From Dehalococcoidia bacterium (lineage in GTDB: Bacteria; Chloroflexota; Dehalococcoidia; UBA2979): DNA of 50,583 bases. Made by a program: the position numbers and the translations under genes. The notes beneath the pieces were generated by a model. That model was not told the origin of the DNA. It saw only the letters and a list, made by a program, of their open reading frames with translations, and searched no databases. The stretch covers positions 1 to 50,583 of the forward strand of contig JAIBBD010000010.1 of assembly GCA_019694855.1 (NCBI GenBank), in the 5' to 3' direction. Positions 24,207-32,737 of this stretch are shown here, in pieces (within the stretch, counting starts at the first letter, position 1; every line of letters starts with the position of its first letter).

Positions 24207-24488
24207 GTGGAATGGACCGTGTTGATCGTGCTCGGAGTCGTCGCGGCGCTGTTGATCGCGCTCCCGGCCGGGCGACGCGCCGCCGGCGAGGCGAGGTTCG
24301 ACCAAGAGGCCGGACTGCTCGCTGAACGACGACAGCTGCTCGCCGAACTGCACGAAGTAGACGAGGACGCCGCAGCCGGGCGCATCTCGGCGGACGACCG
24401 GATGGCCGCACGACGTTCACTGGGACCTCGGTTACGAGCGGTGACAGAAGCGCTACGTTCGTATGGCGCCGATGAGGACCGGACATGA
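24207..24488 (+). CDS. CcmI-like small membrane protein
   Basis: A 93-residue protein: one N-terminal membrane helix (VLIVLGVVAALLIALPAG) then a charged helical hairpin ERRQLLAELHEVDEDAAAGRI-type segment with a second helix after SADDRM. The helix-turn-helix after the anchor resembles the N-terminal part of CcmI/CycH, which docks on CcmFH; the TPR domain of CcmI that captures apocytochrome is absent. The GTG at 24207 lies 5 nt after ccmH and the stop overlaps the next ATG. A role in CcmFH complex formation is inferred from order and shape. Confidence 0.65.
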   Translation: MEWTVLIVLGVVAALLIALPAGRRAAGEARFDQEAGLLAERRQLLAELHEVDEDAAAGRISADDRMAARRSLGPRLRAVTEALRSYGADEDRT

Positions 24489-25528
24489 GGTGGACCGGAG
24501 CCGTGGCGTGCTCCGCGCTTCTCCTCTTGGCTACCGCGTTCGCCAGTCCGGCCCTGGTAGAGGGGCAGACTCCGACGCCAGCAGCCTCGTTTCCGGCGGG
24601 CCGAGTCAGCGGGACGATCACGAACGGGACGGCGGGGGCGCCAGGCGTTGCGGACGTCCGCATTCAGCTCCTCGCGCTAACCGGTGACGGGAAGGTGACC
24701 TCTACCGACTCGACGGCACAGGACGGCCGCTTCTCCTTTGCGCCGCCGGCGAACCCCAATGTCACCTACGTCCTGCGTGCCACGTACAAGGGGGTCTCGT
24801 ACCTCATCGACCCCCCGATCCTGCTCTCGCCAGAACTGACGACCGAGGAGCGGGAAATCACCGTGTACGAAACCACCGACGTCGCGCCACCGCTCCGGGT
24901 CGACTCAACGGTGGTGTCGGTACAGGGCCTTGACCGCGACCTCGGAGAGTTGTCGCTGCAACGAGAGGACCAGGTGACGAATCCCACGGACCGTGTGTAC
25001 GTGGGCAGCGCCGACCACGTGACGTTGCGACTGCCGGCCCCGGACGGAGTCACGGGCCTCGGAGCGACCGAAGACCTGGACGCCGAGGTACGTCTCGACG
25101 GACTGGTTGCGACGACGACCCAGGCCTTACGGCCGGGGCAGAACCTCGTCGTCACTCGCTATGTCGTCGGCTACGATCAGGGGGCCGACAGCTACCGGTT
25201 GCGGGTGACGACCGCGTTGCCCACCGATGAGATGCAGATCTGGGTGCCAGTGCGCTTCGTGAACGGGGTGCAAGCCGGCGCCGGCGCAATCATGGGAGCC
25301 AACCGCACACTGCAGGGAGAGCAGTGGCGAGTGGTGCAGCGGCTGGACGCCGCCAACGAGGGGGACAGCATCGTCGCATCGTTGAGTGGGCTTACGCGCG
25401 CAAACGAGTCCAATCCGTTCCTCGGCTTCCCGGGCGCGATGGCGGCGTCCGCCGTGGCGCTCACTGCCGTGATCGTAGGAGTCGTGGTGCTGAGTCGGGT
25501 GCGTTCGAGGCTCCGAGGGCTCGCATGA
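24485..25528 (+). CDS. Unknown exported membrane-anchored protein within the ccm operon
   Basis: A 347-residue protein not among the classical Ccm components. It has a signal peptide (1-28), then GRVSGTITNGTAGAPGVADV to about residue 100, with the look of a carboxypeptidase regulatory-like/CnaB beta-sandwich (GRFSFAPP turn). A second beta-rich region (about 140-300) follows, then one C-terminal helix (317-337) with a basic Arg-rich cytosolic tail. There is no CxxC or CxxCH motif, and the only cysteine (Cys9) lies in the signal peptide. It overlaps the CcmI-like gene upstream and ccmA downstream by 4 nt each, so it is co-made with the haem machinery. A scaffold for CcmFH or for apocytochrome is a guess from context. 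Confidence 0.8.
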   Translation: MRWTGAVACSALLLLATAFASPALVEGQTPTPAASFPAGRVSGTITNGTAGAPGVADVRIQLLALTGDGKVTSTDSTAQDGRFSFAPPANPNVTYVLRATYKGVSYLIDPPILLSPELTTEEREITVYETTDVAPPLRVDSTVVSVQGLDRDLGELSLQREDQVTNPTDRVYVGSADHVTLRLPAPDGVTGLGATEDLDAEVRLDGLVATTTQALRPGQNLVVTRYVVGYDQGADSYRLRVTTALPTDEMQIWVPVRFVNGVQAGAGAIMGANRTLQGEQWRVVQRLDAANEGDSIVASLSGLTRANESNPFLGFPGAMAASAVALTAVIVGVVVLSRVRSRLRGLA

Positions 25529-26202
25529 CCGCGACCTTCGCGATCGAAGTGACCCGCTTGAGCAAGCGTTACGGGACCACGACCGTCCTCGACGGGGTCG
25601 AGTTAAGCCTTGTGGCGGGATCGCGGACGGCGCTCACGGGAGCGAACGGCGCTGGGAAGAGCACCCTGCTCGCCATTCTTTCGACGCTTGTGTCCCCGAC
25701 CGGGGGGCAGGTCCGCATTGCCGGCTATGACCTGCAGACGCAGGCCGTGGAGGTGCGCCGGCGGATCGGCGTCCTCGGGCACCGGCCGATGCTGTACGAG
25801 GACCTCACCCCCCTCGAGAACCTGCTGTTCTTTGCGAAGCTGTATGGCGTCGCGAACCCGCGGCCGCGAGCGGAAGCGTTCCTCGAAGTGCTAGGACTGT
25901 GGTCGCGGCGATTCGAGCCTGTCTCCGTGCTCTCGCGCGGGTACCACCAGCGCCTCGCCATCGGACGAGCGCTGATCCACAGCCCCGAGATCCTGCTGCT
26001 CGATGAGCCGGAAACCGGGCTCGATGCGGAGGGCATCGAATTGCTTGATGCGCTCATGCTGCGCGAGCCGGCGTTCACGGTGCTGGCAGCGACGCACCGC
26101 CTGGACCGCATCGCAGGGTGGGCCGACTCGACAGCCAACATCGAACGAGGGCGGCTCGTTTCGCATCAGGTATCCGCGGAAGCGCTGGCCGCTTCCCGGT
26201 GA
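25525..26202 (+). CDS. ccmA: Haem exporter ABC ATPase CcmA
   Basis: A 225-residue ATP-binding subunit. Walker A is GANGAGKST (39-47), the signature LSRGYHQRLAIGRALIHSP, and Walker B ILLLDEPETGLD, followed by the switch His in AATHRLDR. With CcmB and CcmC it drives release of haem-loaded CcmE. The ATG at 25525 overlaps the stop of the unknown gene upstream; the frame continuing back to 25324 lies within that gene. Its stop overlaps the GTG of ccmB. Confidence 0.93.
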   Translation: MTATFAIEVTRLSKRYGTTTVLDGVELSLVAGSRTALTGANGAGKSTLLAILSTLVSPTGGQVRIAGYDLQTQAVEVRRRIGVLGHRPMLYEDLTPLENLLFFAKLYGVANPRPRAEAFLEVLGLWSRRFEPVSVLSRGYHQRLAIGRALIHSPEILLLDEPETGLDAEGIELLDALMLREPAFTVLAATHRLDRIAGWADSTANIERGRLVSHQVSAEALAASR

Positions 26203-26855
26203 ACGGGGCCCTGACCGTAATGCGGAAGGATCTCGTGCTGCTGTGGCGACACCGCAGCGGCTGGCTGTCGGCAGCCACGTTCGCGACGATGAGCGTGCTC
26301 ACCTACTCGTTCGCGTTCGACCTCGTCACCGATGACGTGCGACCGCTGCTGCCGGGGGTGCTGTGGGTGACGTTCCTGTTCGCGGGCATCATCGCATGCA
26401 GCCGCTCATTTGCCGACGAAGTAGAGCAGGGGACGTTCGACGCCATGCTCGTCGCTCCGATCCCTCGGAGCTCGCTCTACCTCGGGAAAGCGGTCTCGAA
26501 TCTGGCCGCGCTACTCACGATCGAGGTGGCGGTCATGCTGATGGCGACTATCCTGTTCAATACGACACTGCTGACTGCGGAATTGGCGTTCATCGTGGGC
26601 GTCGGGACGGTCGGGTACGTGAGTCTCACCACCCTGCTCGCGACACTCGGATCGAGAGTACGGTCGCGGGAGGTGTTGCTCCCTGTGCTCGCGTTACCGC
26701 TGCTGGTGCCCTTGCTGATCGCGGGCGTGCGAGCAACGGGCGGAGCGCTCGACGTCCCCAACGGGGACGGGCCGTGGCTGCTCCTTATCGTCGTGTTCAC
26801 GATCTGGAGCGCGGTCGGCAGCGCACTGCTGTTCCCCATGGTCGTCGAACAATGA
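26199..26855 (+). CDS. ccmB: Haem exporter ABC permease CcmB
   Basis: A 218-residue membrane protein with six hydrophobic segments. The start is the GTG overlapping the ccmA stop; TVMRKDLVLLWRHRSGWLS is the cytosolic amphipathic start typical of CcmB. FADEVEQGTFDAMLVAPIPRSS is the family block that couples to the ATPase, and SREVLLPVLALPLLVPLLIAG follows later. The length matches the family (about 220). The stop overlaps the ATG of ccmC. Confidence 0.92.
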   Translation: MNGALTVMRKDLVLLWRHRSGWLSAATFATMSVLTYSFAFDLVTDDVRPLLPGVLWVTFLFAGIIACSRSFADEVEQGTFDAMLVAPIPRSSLYLGKAVSNLAALLTIEVAVMLMATILFNTTLLTAELAFIVGVGTVGYVSLTTLLATLGSRVRSREVLLPVLALPLLVPLLIAGVRATGGALDVPNGDGPWLLLIVVFTIWSAVGSALLFPMVVEQ

Positions 26856-27580
26856 ACAGCGTTGCGCGCACGGCAACTCGTGTTTACGGCTGGCGCTGGA
26901 TCGTGCTCCCGCCCACGGTGGGCATCGCGATGCTGGCCATGATCGTCGGCGCGATGGTGGTGGCGCCTCGTGAGGCCGTCGAGGGCGAGGTGCAGCGCAT
27001 CTTCTACATCCACGTGCCGTCCGCGATTGCCGCGTACCTTGCGTTCTTCATCGTCTTTGTGTCCTCGATCGCAGTGCTGTGGCGGCGGGACATGCGATTC
27101 GACGTGGTCGCGCGTGCCGCAGCCGGGGTGGGCGTGCTCTTCACCGGCCTCGTGCTGGCGACGGGGGCGATCTGGGGACATCCGATCTGGGGGACGTGGT
27201 GGGCATGGGATGCGCGCCTGACCAGCACCCTGATCCTGTTCCTGATCTTTTCGGGGTACCTGCTGGCGAGGAGTCTCTCGGATACGTCCGACGAGCAATC
27301 CGCCCGCTACGGCGCGGTGTTCGCCATCATCGGGTTCCTCGATATTCCGATCATCAACATGTCCGTGCGCTGGTGGCGGACGTTGCATCCCCAACCGATC
27401 GTGCTGAAGATGCCGGGCGAGCAGGCGCTACCGGGGTCGATGCTGGCCGTGCTGTGGCTCGGCATGGTCGCGATCCTGCTGCTCGCGCTCTGGTTCATCG
27501 TGCTTCGCTCCGAAACCGAGCGAATCGCTACACGGGTCAATGAGCTGCGTGTCGCACTCGACCGCGACGACGAGGGTTAA
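26852..27580 (+). CDS. ccmC: Haem-handling protein CcmC
   Basis: A 242-residue six-helix protein. The WWD haem-binding motif is WGTWWAWDARLTS; conserved periplasmic His residues occur in FYIHVPSAIAAY and RTLHPQPIV. CcmC loads haem onto CcmE. The ATG at 26852 overlaps the ccmB stop, and the longer frame from 26363 is inside ccmB. The ccmD-like gene follows after 3 nt. Confidence 0.95.
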   Translation: MNSVARTATRVYGWRWIVLPPTVGIAMLAMIVGAMVVAPREAVEGEVQRIFYIHVPSAIAAYLAFFIVFVSSIAVLWRRDMRFDVVARAAAGVGVLFTGLVLATGAIWGHPIWGTWWAWDARLTSTLILFLIFSGYLLARSLSDTSDEQSARYGAVFAIIGFLDIPIINMSVRWWRTLHPQPIVLKMPGEQALPGSMLAVLWLGMVAILLLALWFIVLRSETERIATRVNELRVALDRDDEG

Positions 27581-27583
27581 GCC

Positions 27584-27814
27584 ATGGACCACCTCGAGTA
27601 CCTGTTTGCCGGCTTCGCGGTCTTCTGGGCCGGACTGTTCGTGTACCTGCTCTGGCTCCAGGCCCGGTTGCGCACCGTTTCGCGCGAACTCAAGCAGCTG
27701 GAGGAGCGGCTGGCCGAACGCGAGGGCGGGGCGACGACGCCTATCCGAGGTGCGCAAGCGTCCCGGCCTCAGGTCTCGCTGCGAGACATCGCTCCGCAGC
27801 GCACAACTGAGTGA
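27584..27814 (+). CDS. ccmD: CcmD-like small membrane protein
   Basis: A 76-residue protein with one N-terminal helix (EYLFAGFAVFWAGLFVYLLW) followed by a basic/coiled segment (RLRTVSRELKQLEERLAERE). This is the size, topology and position of CcmD, which stabilises CcmC-CcmE and helps release holo-CcmE. The C-terminal 25 residues are longer than in many CcmD proteins and low in complexity. It is the last ccm gene; ctaA follows 20 nt later. Confidence 0.8.
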   Translation: MDHLEYLFAGFAVFWAGLFVYLLWLQARLRTVSRELKQLEERLAEREGGATTPIRGAQASRPQVSLRDIAPQRTTE

Positions 27815-27834
27815 CGTCGTAGCATGGTGAAACC

Positions 27835-28797
27835 GTGAACAGACCGTCGAACAAGTACTTCGCGCTGGCCGCGACGACGGTCGTCGCCACCCTGATCTTG
27901 ATTGCGATCGGCTCGATCGTGCGTACGACAGGATCGGGGCTCGGCTGTCCAGACTGGCCGCTGTGCCACGGGCAGTTGCATCCTCCCCTCGAGAAGACGG
28001 CGATCATCGAGTACAGCCACCGCACGGCGGCGGCGGTTGTGGGCGTCCTGGTTGTCGCGACGGCGGTTGTGACGCTGCGCACACGCTGGACGGACCTCAC
28101 GAGCCGATGGCTGGCTATCGCCTCGCTGCCGCTGCTGGGGTTCCAGGCCTGGCTCGGCAAAGAGACCGTGGAACGTGAGCTACCGCCCGAGGTGGTCACG
28201 TTCCACCTCGCGACGGCCATGATCCTGCTGGCGATCCTCACGATGCTGGCCGGTTTCGCATTCCTCGGCACCGACCGGACTTTGCTCACGGATGGGGCCC
28301 GCGGCCGGGCGTTGCGCGTGGCGGCGATTGGGGCGGCGGTCACGTTTGTCGTGCTGCTGAGCGGGGCCTATGTCGTCGGCGCCAACGCGAGCAATGCGTG
28401 CACGAGCTGGCCGGGGTGTTCCGAGGCGACGGTACCGTTCGCGGACGGCGCTCGGGAACAGTCGATCCACTGGCTGCACCGGTTCGTTGTTGCGGGCGGC
28501 CTCGCCGCCGTCGTTTCCGTCGCGTGGGCGCTGCTCAAGCTCGAGGGGGCCGGGATGCTGCTCAGGCGGGCAGCCTGGCTGCTCGTCGCGCTCTACGCAG
28601 GGCAGATTCTAGTCGGGGCGTCCAACATGTGGACCGACTTCTCGGAGGCGTCACGAGTGGCCCACCTGGCCCTCGGGTCGGCGATCTGGGCGCTGATGGT
28701 GCTGATCGCGGTGGCCGGACGATACCGGGCGGGGGCCCGTGGCGGCGCCAGGATGGAATCGCAGCCGTCGCGATCCGAGGCCGCGGCGAGTGTCTAG
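27835..28797 (+). CDS. ctaA: Haem A synthase
   Basis: A 320-residue, eight-helix protein in two similar four-helix halves. Half one has GSIVRTTGSGLGCPDWPLCHG with the conserved Cys pair and the haem His in IIEYSHRTAAAV. Half two has ASNACTSWPGCSEA with a second Cys pair and the His in IHWLHRFVVAGG. It oxidises haem O to haem A for CtaD. The start is a GTG at 27835 with only a weak upstream ribosome site; a TAGCAT 9-15 nt upstream might give an almost leaderless secondary transcript. It overlaps ctaB. Confidence 0.93.
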   Translation: MNRPSNKYFALAATTVVATLILIAIGSIVRTTGSGLGCPDWPLCHGQLHPPLEKTAIIEYSHRTAAAVVGVLVVATAVVTLRTRWTDLTSRWLAIASLPLLGFQAWLGKETVERELPPEVVTFHLATAMILLAILTMLAGFAFLGTDRTLLTDGARGRALRVAAIGAAVTFVVLLSGAYVVGANASNACTSWPGCSEATVPFADGAREQSIHWLHRFVVAGGLAAVVSVAWALLKLEGAGMLLRRAAWLLVALYAGQILVGASNMWTDFSEASRVAHLALGSAIWALMVLIAVAGRYRAGARGGARMESQPSRSEAAASV

Positions 28798-29725
28798 CGC
28801 CGCCATGGAGGCGGGCGACCTCGCCGAGGTCCAGCCGGGGGCGACGCGCAGCCGAATCTCGCGCACGGTCCGCACGTACATCGCGCTGACGAAGCCCCAC
28901 ATCATCTGGCTGCTGCTGATCACCACCGTCCCGGCGATGGTGCTCGCCGAGCAGGGGTGGCCGAGCACGTGGCTGGTCATCGCGACGCTCATTGGCGGGA
29001 TGCTGGCGGCCGGCAGCGCAAACGCGATCAATCAGTACGCGGACCGGGACATCGACGTGCGGATGCGGCGCACCTCGCGACGTCCTTTGCCCGTGGGCGC
29101 GGTGAGCCCGGGACACGCCGCGGTGTTTGGCCTGGCCCTCGGATTCGTGTCGGTGGTGTGGATGGTCGCCACGGTGAACGTGATCGCCGCGCTGCTGTCG
29201 CTCGGGGCGATCGCGTTCTACGTCGTGATCTACACGTACCTGCTCAAGCGGAACACGTCGCAGAACATCGTGATCGGCGGGGCGGCCGGGGCCGCACCGG
29301 CGCTGATCGGCTGGGCCGCGGTGACGGGCGACCTGGCGAGCCTCGAACCGATCTTCATGTTCCTCATCGTGTTCTGGTGGACGCCACCCCACTTCTGGGC
29401 GCTCGCGCTGGTTCTCGAAGACGATTACCGGGCCGCCGGCGTGCCGATGCTGCCCGTGGTGCGCGGAGTCGAGGAGACCAAGCGGCAGATCCTGCTGTGG
29501 TCGGTGATGCTCGTCGCCCTGACCGTACTCTTCGCAGGGGTGGCCGAGCTGCACGCCGTCTACTGGGTCGTCAGCGTTGCGGCCGGGGCCGTCTTCATCG
29601 GTCTCGCAGCGATGCTGTGGCGCGAGCCCGGCATCACGAAGGCGTGGCCCCTGTTCAAGTACTCGACGTACTACCTCGCGGCGCTGTTCGCCGCCATCCT
29701 GGTCGACCAGCTGCTCAACGCGTAA
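28790..29725 (+). CDS. ctaB: Protohaem IX farnesyltransferase (haem O synthase)
   Basis: A prenyltransferase of the UbiA family with about nine helices. The first Asp-rich motif is NAINQYADRDIDVRMRRT, followed by RRPLPVGAVSP; the second conserved block is VLEDDYRAAGVPMLPVV, with FWWTPPHFWALAL between. It farnesylates haem B to haem O, the substrate of CtaA. A GTG at 28790 with GAGG 9 nt upstream and an 8-nt overlap with ctaA is chosen; the ATG at 28805 is an equally possible start five residues later. It ends 2 nt from the convergent oxidoreductase gene, with no hairpin between. Confidence 0.93.
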   Translation: MSSAAMEAGDLAEVQPGATRSRISRTVRTYIALTKPHIIWLLLITTVPAMVLAEQGWPSTWLVIATLIGGMLAAGSANAINQYADRDIDVRMRRTSRRPLPVGAVSPGHAAVFGLALGFVSVVWMVATVNVIAALLSLGAIAFYVVIYTYLLKRNTSQNIVIGGAAGAAPALIGWAAVTGDLASLEPIFMFLIVFWWTPPHFWALALVLEDDYRAAGVPMLPVVRGVEETKRQILLWSVMLVALTVLFAGVAELHAVYWVVSVAAGAVFIGLAAMLWREPGITKAWPLFKYSTYYLAALFAAILVDQLLNA

Positions 29726-29727
29726 CC

Positions 29728-30723
29728 CTACACGCGGATCACGATTTTCCCGACGTGCGCCTGCGACTCGAGGTAGCGGTAGGCTTCGGGGGCCTGGTCG
29801 AAGTCGAAGACGCGATCGATGACCGGGTGAATCTCGCTGACCTCCATGGCGCGCAGCATGTCCTCGAACATGCGCCGGCTCCCCACGGTGATGCGCGTGG
29901 CGCGCAGGCCGCGGCCGACCAGCGGGACCCCCGCGGCCGGCCGATCCTGTGAGACGCCACCGATGAGGGCGATATGCCCGCCGGTGCGGGCGGCCGCCAT
30001 CGACTGCACCCACGTGCCCTCACCGCCGACCTCGAGCACCTGGTCGACGCCGCGGCCCGCGGTCGCTTCTCGCACCGCTCGATCCCAGTCTTCGCGCTCG
30101 CGGTAGTTGATGGTGGCGGAGGCGCCCAGGGCGCGCGCCTGCTCGAGCTTCTCGTTGCTGCTCGAAGTGATCACGGTGTGCATCCCGGCAGCATGGGCGA
30201 GCTGGAGGCCGGCAATCGACACGCCGCCCGTGCCCAGGAGGAGCACGCTATGCCCCGGGCGGAACTCGACCTGCTCGAAGAGCGAGTTCCACGCGGTGAG
30301 CGCGGAGCAAGGAAGCGTCGCGGCCTCTTCGTACGTGAGTGACGCGGGCAGCTTCACGACGCCCTGCGCCCGAAGGACGACGCGTTCGGCGAGCATGCCG
30401 TCGGTGGACGCGCCTCCCAGCGCGACGCGAATGCCCTCAATCCTCGGGGCTCCGTCGATCCACTCCGGGAAGAAGCAGCCGGCCACCCGGTCTCCGACCG
30501 CGACACCGGTGACCCGGCTCCCAACCGCGATCACGTCGCCGGCACCATCCGACAGCGGGATGATCGCCTCGGGATTCGAGCGAGCGAGCATGAGGTCGCG
30601 GTAGTTCAGTGAGGTGGCGCGGACGGCGACCACGACCTCGTCGGCGGCGGGTTCGGGTTCGGGCAGGTCGAGCAGCTGCAAGCCGTCGATGCCGCCTCCA
30701 GCCGTCAATCTGTACGCCTTCAT
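29728..30723 (-). CDS. MDR-family NAD(P)-dependent alcohol dehydrogenase/quinone oxidoreductase
   Basis: A 331-residue medium-chain reductase. The N-terminal catalytic domain has LNYRDLMLARSN and SDGAGDVIAVGSRVTG; the cofactor domain shows LLLGTGGVSIAGLQLAHAAG, then VITSSSNEKLEQARALGAS. The residues that bind catalytic zinc in alcohol dehydrogenases are largely absent (NYRD in place of the Cys), and there is no structural zinc Cys cluster, so it is of the zinc-free quinone-reductase/enoyl-reductase type. The start at 30723 has GAGGGGG nearby, better than 30774. The substrate is unknown. Confidence 0.88.
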   Translation of the reverse strand: MKAYRLTAGGGIDGLQLLDLPEPEPAADEVVVAVRATSLNYRDLMLARSNPEAIIPLSDGAGDVIAVGSRVTGVAVGDRVAGCFFPEWIDGAPRIEGIRVALGGASTDGMLAERVVLRAQGVVKLPASLTYEEAATLPCSALTAWNSLFEQVEFRPGHSVLLLGTGGVSIAGLQLAHAAGMHTVITSSSNEKLEQARALGASATINYREREDWDRAVREATAGRGVDQVLEVGGEGTWVQSMAAARTGGHIALIGGVSQDRPAAGVPLVGRGLRATRITVGSRRMFEDMLRAMEVSEIHPVIDRVFDFDQAPEAYRYLESQAHVGKIVIRV

Positions 30724-30795
30724 GCTGCCCCCTCTCATCTCGCGCCAATTCGCGGCGCGATCATGCCACGCCACGCCGTGTGCGTCGTGCGGGGG

Positions 30796-31575
30796 TCAGA
30801 GCCAGGCGTCGATGTGGACGAGGAGATCGGACAGCCGATCGATGGTCGCGTCGGGGTCGACGTCGTGCGAGGGGACCGCGTTGTTACGCCGCAGCACGGC
30901 GCGCATGCCCGCAGCGCGCGCGCCGGAGATGTCGTCGTACGGGCGGTCGCCAACGAACACGGCCTGACCCGGATCGTGCACATCGAGCGCGGCCAGGGCC
31001 GATCGGAACGCCTCGATGTGCGGCTTTGTGTGCTGCATCTCGCTCGTGTACAGGCGGGCATCGAGCAATTCGTTCAGGCCATCGCGCTCGAGAAAGTGCT
31101 CGTGGAACGCTCGCGGCCAGTGGGTATTGGAGAGCAGACCGAGGCGAAGCCCGCGAGCCCGCAGTGCCTGCAGCACCTCGACGGCATCCGGCTCGTGACG
31201 GATGTGGGGCGTCCATGCATCGAGGTAGAGGACGCCGGCCTCCTCGAGCAGCGCCTCCGCCACGTCGACGCCAATGGAGGAACGTGCGGCCGCGAGCAGC
31301 TCGGCGAGCGCCCAGGCTCGATGGTCGCGGCTGGAGCGCTCCCAGAAGGACTCCTCGATGGCAGCAAGCTGCGTGGCCACCTCGCTCTCGCGCCCCGGGG
31401 CGAGGTGACGCGCGGCGAGGCGCCAGAGGTCCTCGAGGTCGATGGTGGCGAACTGAGCGAGCGTCCCGCCCCAGTCGAAGATGACGGCTGTCAGCCCCCG
31501 ATCCGATCCGCCGCCGTCTTCCAACGCGGGGACGCCTCTCGGCGACTTTGCGTCGGGCTCATCGTCGATCGTCAT
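30796..31575 (-). CDS. HAD-superfamily hydrolase with a variant DxD motif
   Basis: A 259-residue haloacid-dehalogenase-like protein. Motif I is IFDWGGTLA (Asp34), where the second Asp expected at position 36 is Gly. Motif II is GLLSNTHWP, motif III the Lys of HTKPHIEAF, and motif IV VFVGDRPYDDISGARAAGM. A helical C1 cap lies between motifs I and II. Loss of the +2 Asp, usually the general acid/base of phosphatases, suggests altered chemistry such as dehalogenase-like or slow phosphatase activity. AAGGAGAAGAGG precedes the ATG, and a TATACT -10 lies about 60 nt upstream. Confidence 0.87.
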   Translation of the reverse strand: MTIDDEPDAKSPRGVPALEDGGGSDRGLTAVIFDWGGTLAQFATIDLEDLWRLAARHLAPGRESEVATQLAAIEESFWERSSRDHRAWALAELLAAARSSIGVDVAEALLEEAGVLYLDAWTPHIRHEPDAVEVLQALRARGLRLGLLSNTHWPRAFHEHFLERDGLNELLDARLYTSEMQHTKPHIEAFRSALAALDVHDPGQAVFVGDRPYDDISGARAAGMRAVLRRNNAVPSHDVDPDATIDRLSDLLVHIDAWL

Positions 31576-31633
31576 GCTGCCTCTTCTCCTTGCGTGGGGA
31601 CCGGGCCCGACAAGGGATCTTCTGACAGCGGCG

Positions 31634-31639
31634 AGTATA
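31634..31639 (-). promoter_or_regulatory. Candidate -10 of the HAD hydrolase gene
   Basis: TATACT on the minus strand, about 59 nt before the start at 31575, is close to the -10 consensus. No -35 is clear. Confidence 0.45.
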
Positions 31640-31684
31640 GGCAGGGCGAAACGAGCGACGCGTGTTCATGGTGTGTTGGGCGCA

Positions 31685-31690
31685 TAGGAT
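31685..31690 (+). promoter_or_regulatory. Candidate -10 of the MscS-type channel gene
   Basis: TAGGAT lies 23 nt before the GTG at 31714, and TGTTCA 16 nt further upstream may be its -35. It is in the divergent gap with the HAD gene. Confidence 0.35.
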
Positions 31691-31713
31691 CGGTGGTCGG
31701 AAGCGAGGGCGTT

Positions 31714-32733
31714 GTGCCGGACCTCACGGTCACCCGCTCACAGGCAATCGAGGCAATGGTCGCGCTTGCCATCCTGCTGGCGGGTGGCGCCGTCGCATGG
31801 CTCGTGCAGGCCTCGCTCACCTCGCTCGTGTCGCGAATTAACCGTTCGACCTCGCGCAGCGGAGTAGAGACGCTCTCGCGCGCACTTCGGCTGCCGGTGG
31901 CGACGCTGATCGTCGCGACTGGGGCCTTCATTGCGTTGCGGACGATGTCCTGGCTGGACCCGCATCGGGAGGAGCTCGAGCGGGCGTGGACGATCGCCGT
32001 CCTCGTGGTGGCGGTCGTGCTCCTGCAGCGGGTGGCGGCCACGTCCCTTGGGCGGCTGGGGGAAGGGCGCGCCGGTCGAGCTGGCGCACTGCGCCAGCTG
32101 ACACCGCTGGCACAGCGGGCGGCGAACCTCGCGATCCTGCTGATTGGCACGCTGGTCGTGCTGGACCAGCTCGGCGTCTCGATCAGCCCGCTGCTGGCGG
32201 GCCTAGGGATCGGCGGCCTCGCGGTCGCACTGGCGCTGCAGCCGCTGCTGACGAACCTGTTCGCGGGGTGGTACGTGCTCTCGGATGCCTCGATTCGCGA
32301 GGGTGACTTTATCACCCTGTTGAACGGGCCCGCGGGCAACGTAACGGACATCGGGTGGCGAGCCACGCGGCTGCGCAGCGCGGACGGCGAGTCGGTCATC
32401 GTGCCGAACGGGATGCTGGCGGCGGCCGTGGTCACGAATGCCGGCGCCGAACTGGCGCGCCCCGTGGTGGTGTCGTTTCCGGTGTCGCTGCGCAGTGACC
32501 TCGGCCGCGTCGAGCAAACGATGCTCGCCGTCCTCGACAGTGTCGTAAACGACGCTGAGGGCGCGGCGCCCGAGAGCGCGCCACAGGTCCGATTTCAGCG
32601 CGTGATGGACGGGCGCGTCGAGTGCGTGCTGACCATTCGTGCGCGCACGGCCTCGGATGTCCCGGCGCTCACCCACCTGGTGATCAAGCACGTCCAAGCC
32701 CGGCTGCGAGCGGAGGGGCTTGAAATCGCTTGA
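31714..32733 (+). CDS. MscS-family mechanosensitive ion channel
   Basis: A 339-residue membrane protein. Three or more N-terminal helices lead to the pore helix and beta domain: GVSISPLLAGLGIGGLAVALALQ is the TM3 pore segment rich in Gly and Ala, followed by NLFAGWYVLSDASIREGDFITL and GNVTDIGWRATRLRSADGESV, then VPNGMLAAAVVTN. This matches MscS, which opens on hypo-osmotic shock. The GTG at 31714 has GAGGG 4 nt upstream; the longer frame back to 30763 is antisense to the HAD gene and is rejected. The C-terminal vestibule domain is complete. Confidence 0.9.
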   Translation: MPDLTVTRSQAIEAMVALAILLAGGAVAWLVQASLTSLVSRINRSTSRSGVETLSRALRLPVATLIVATGAFIALRTMSWLDPHREELERAWTIAVLVVAVVLLQRVAATSLGRLGEGRAGRAGALRQLTPLAQRAANLAILLIGTLVVLDQLGVSISPLLAGLGIGGLAVALALQPLLTNLFAGWYVLSDASIREGDFITLLNGPAGNVTDIGWRATRLRSADGESVIVPNGMLAAAVVTNAGAELARPVVVSFPVSLRSDLGRVEQTMLAVLDSVVNDAEGAAPESAPQVRFQRVMDGRVECVLTIRARTASDVPALTHLVIKHVQARLRAEGLEIA

Positions 32734-32737
32734 GCCG

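Noticed and set aside
30763-31713. N-terminal extension of the MscS channel frame
   Set aside because: It is antisense to the HAD hydrolase, and MscS homology begins only after 31714.
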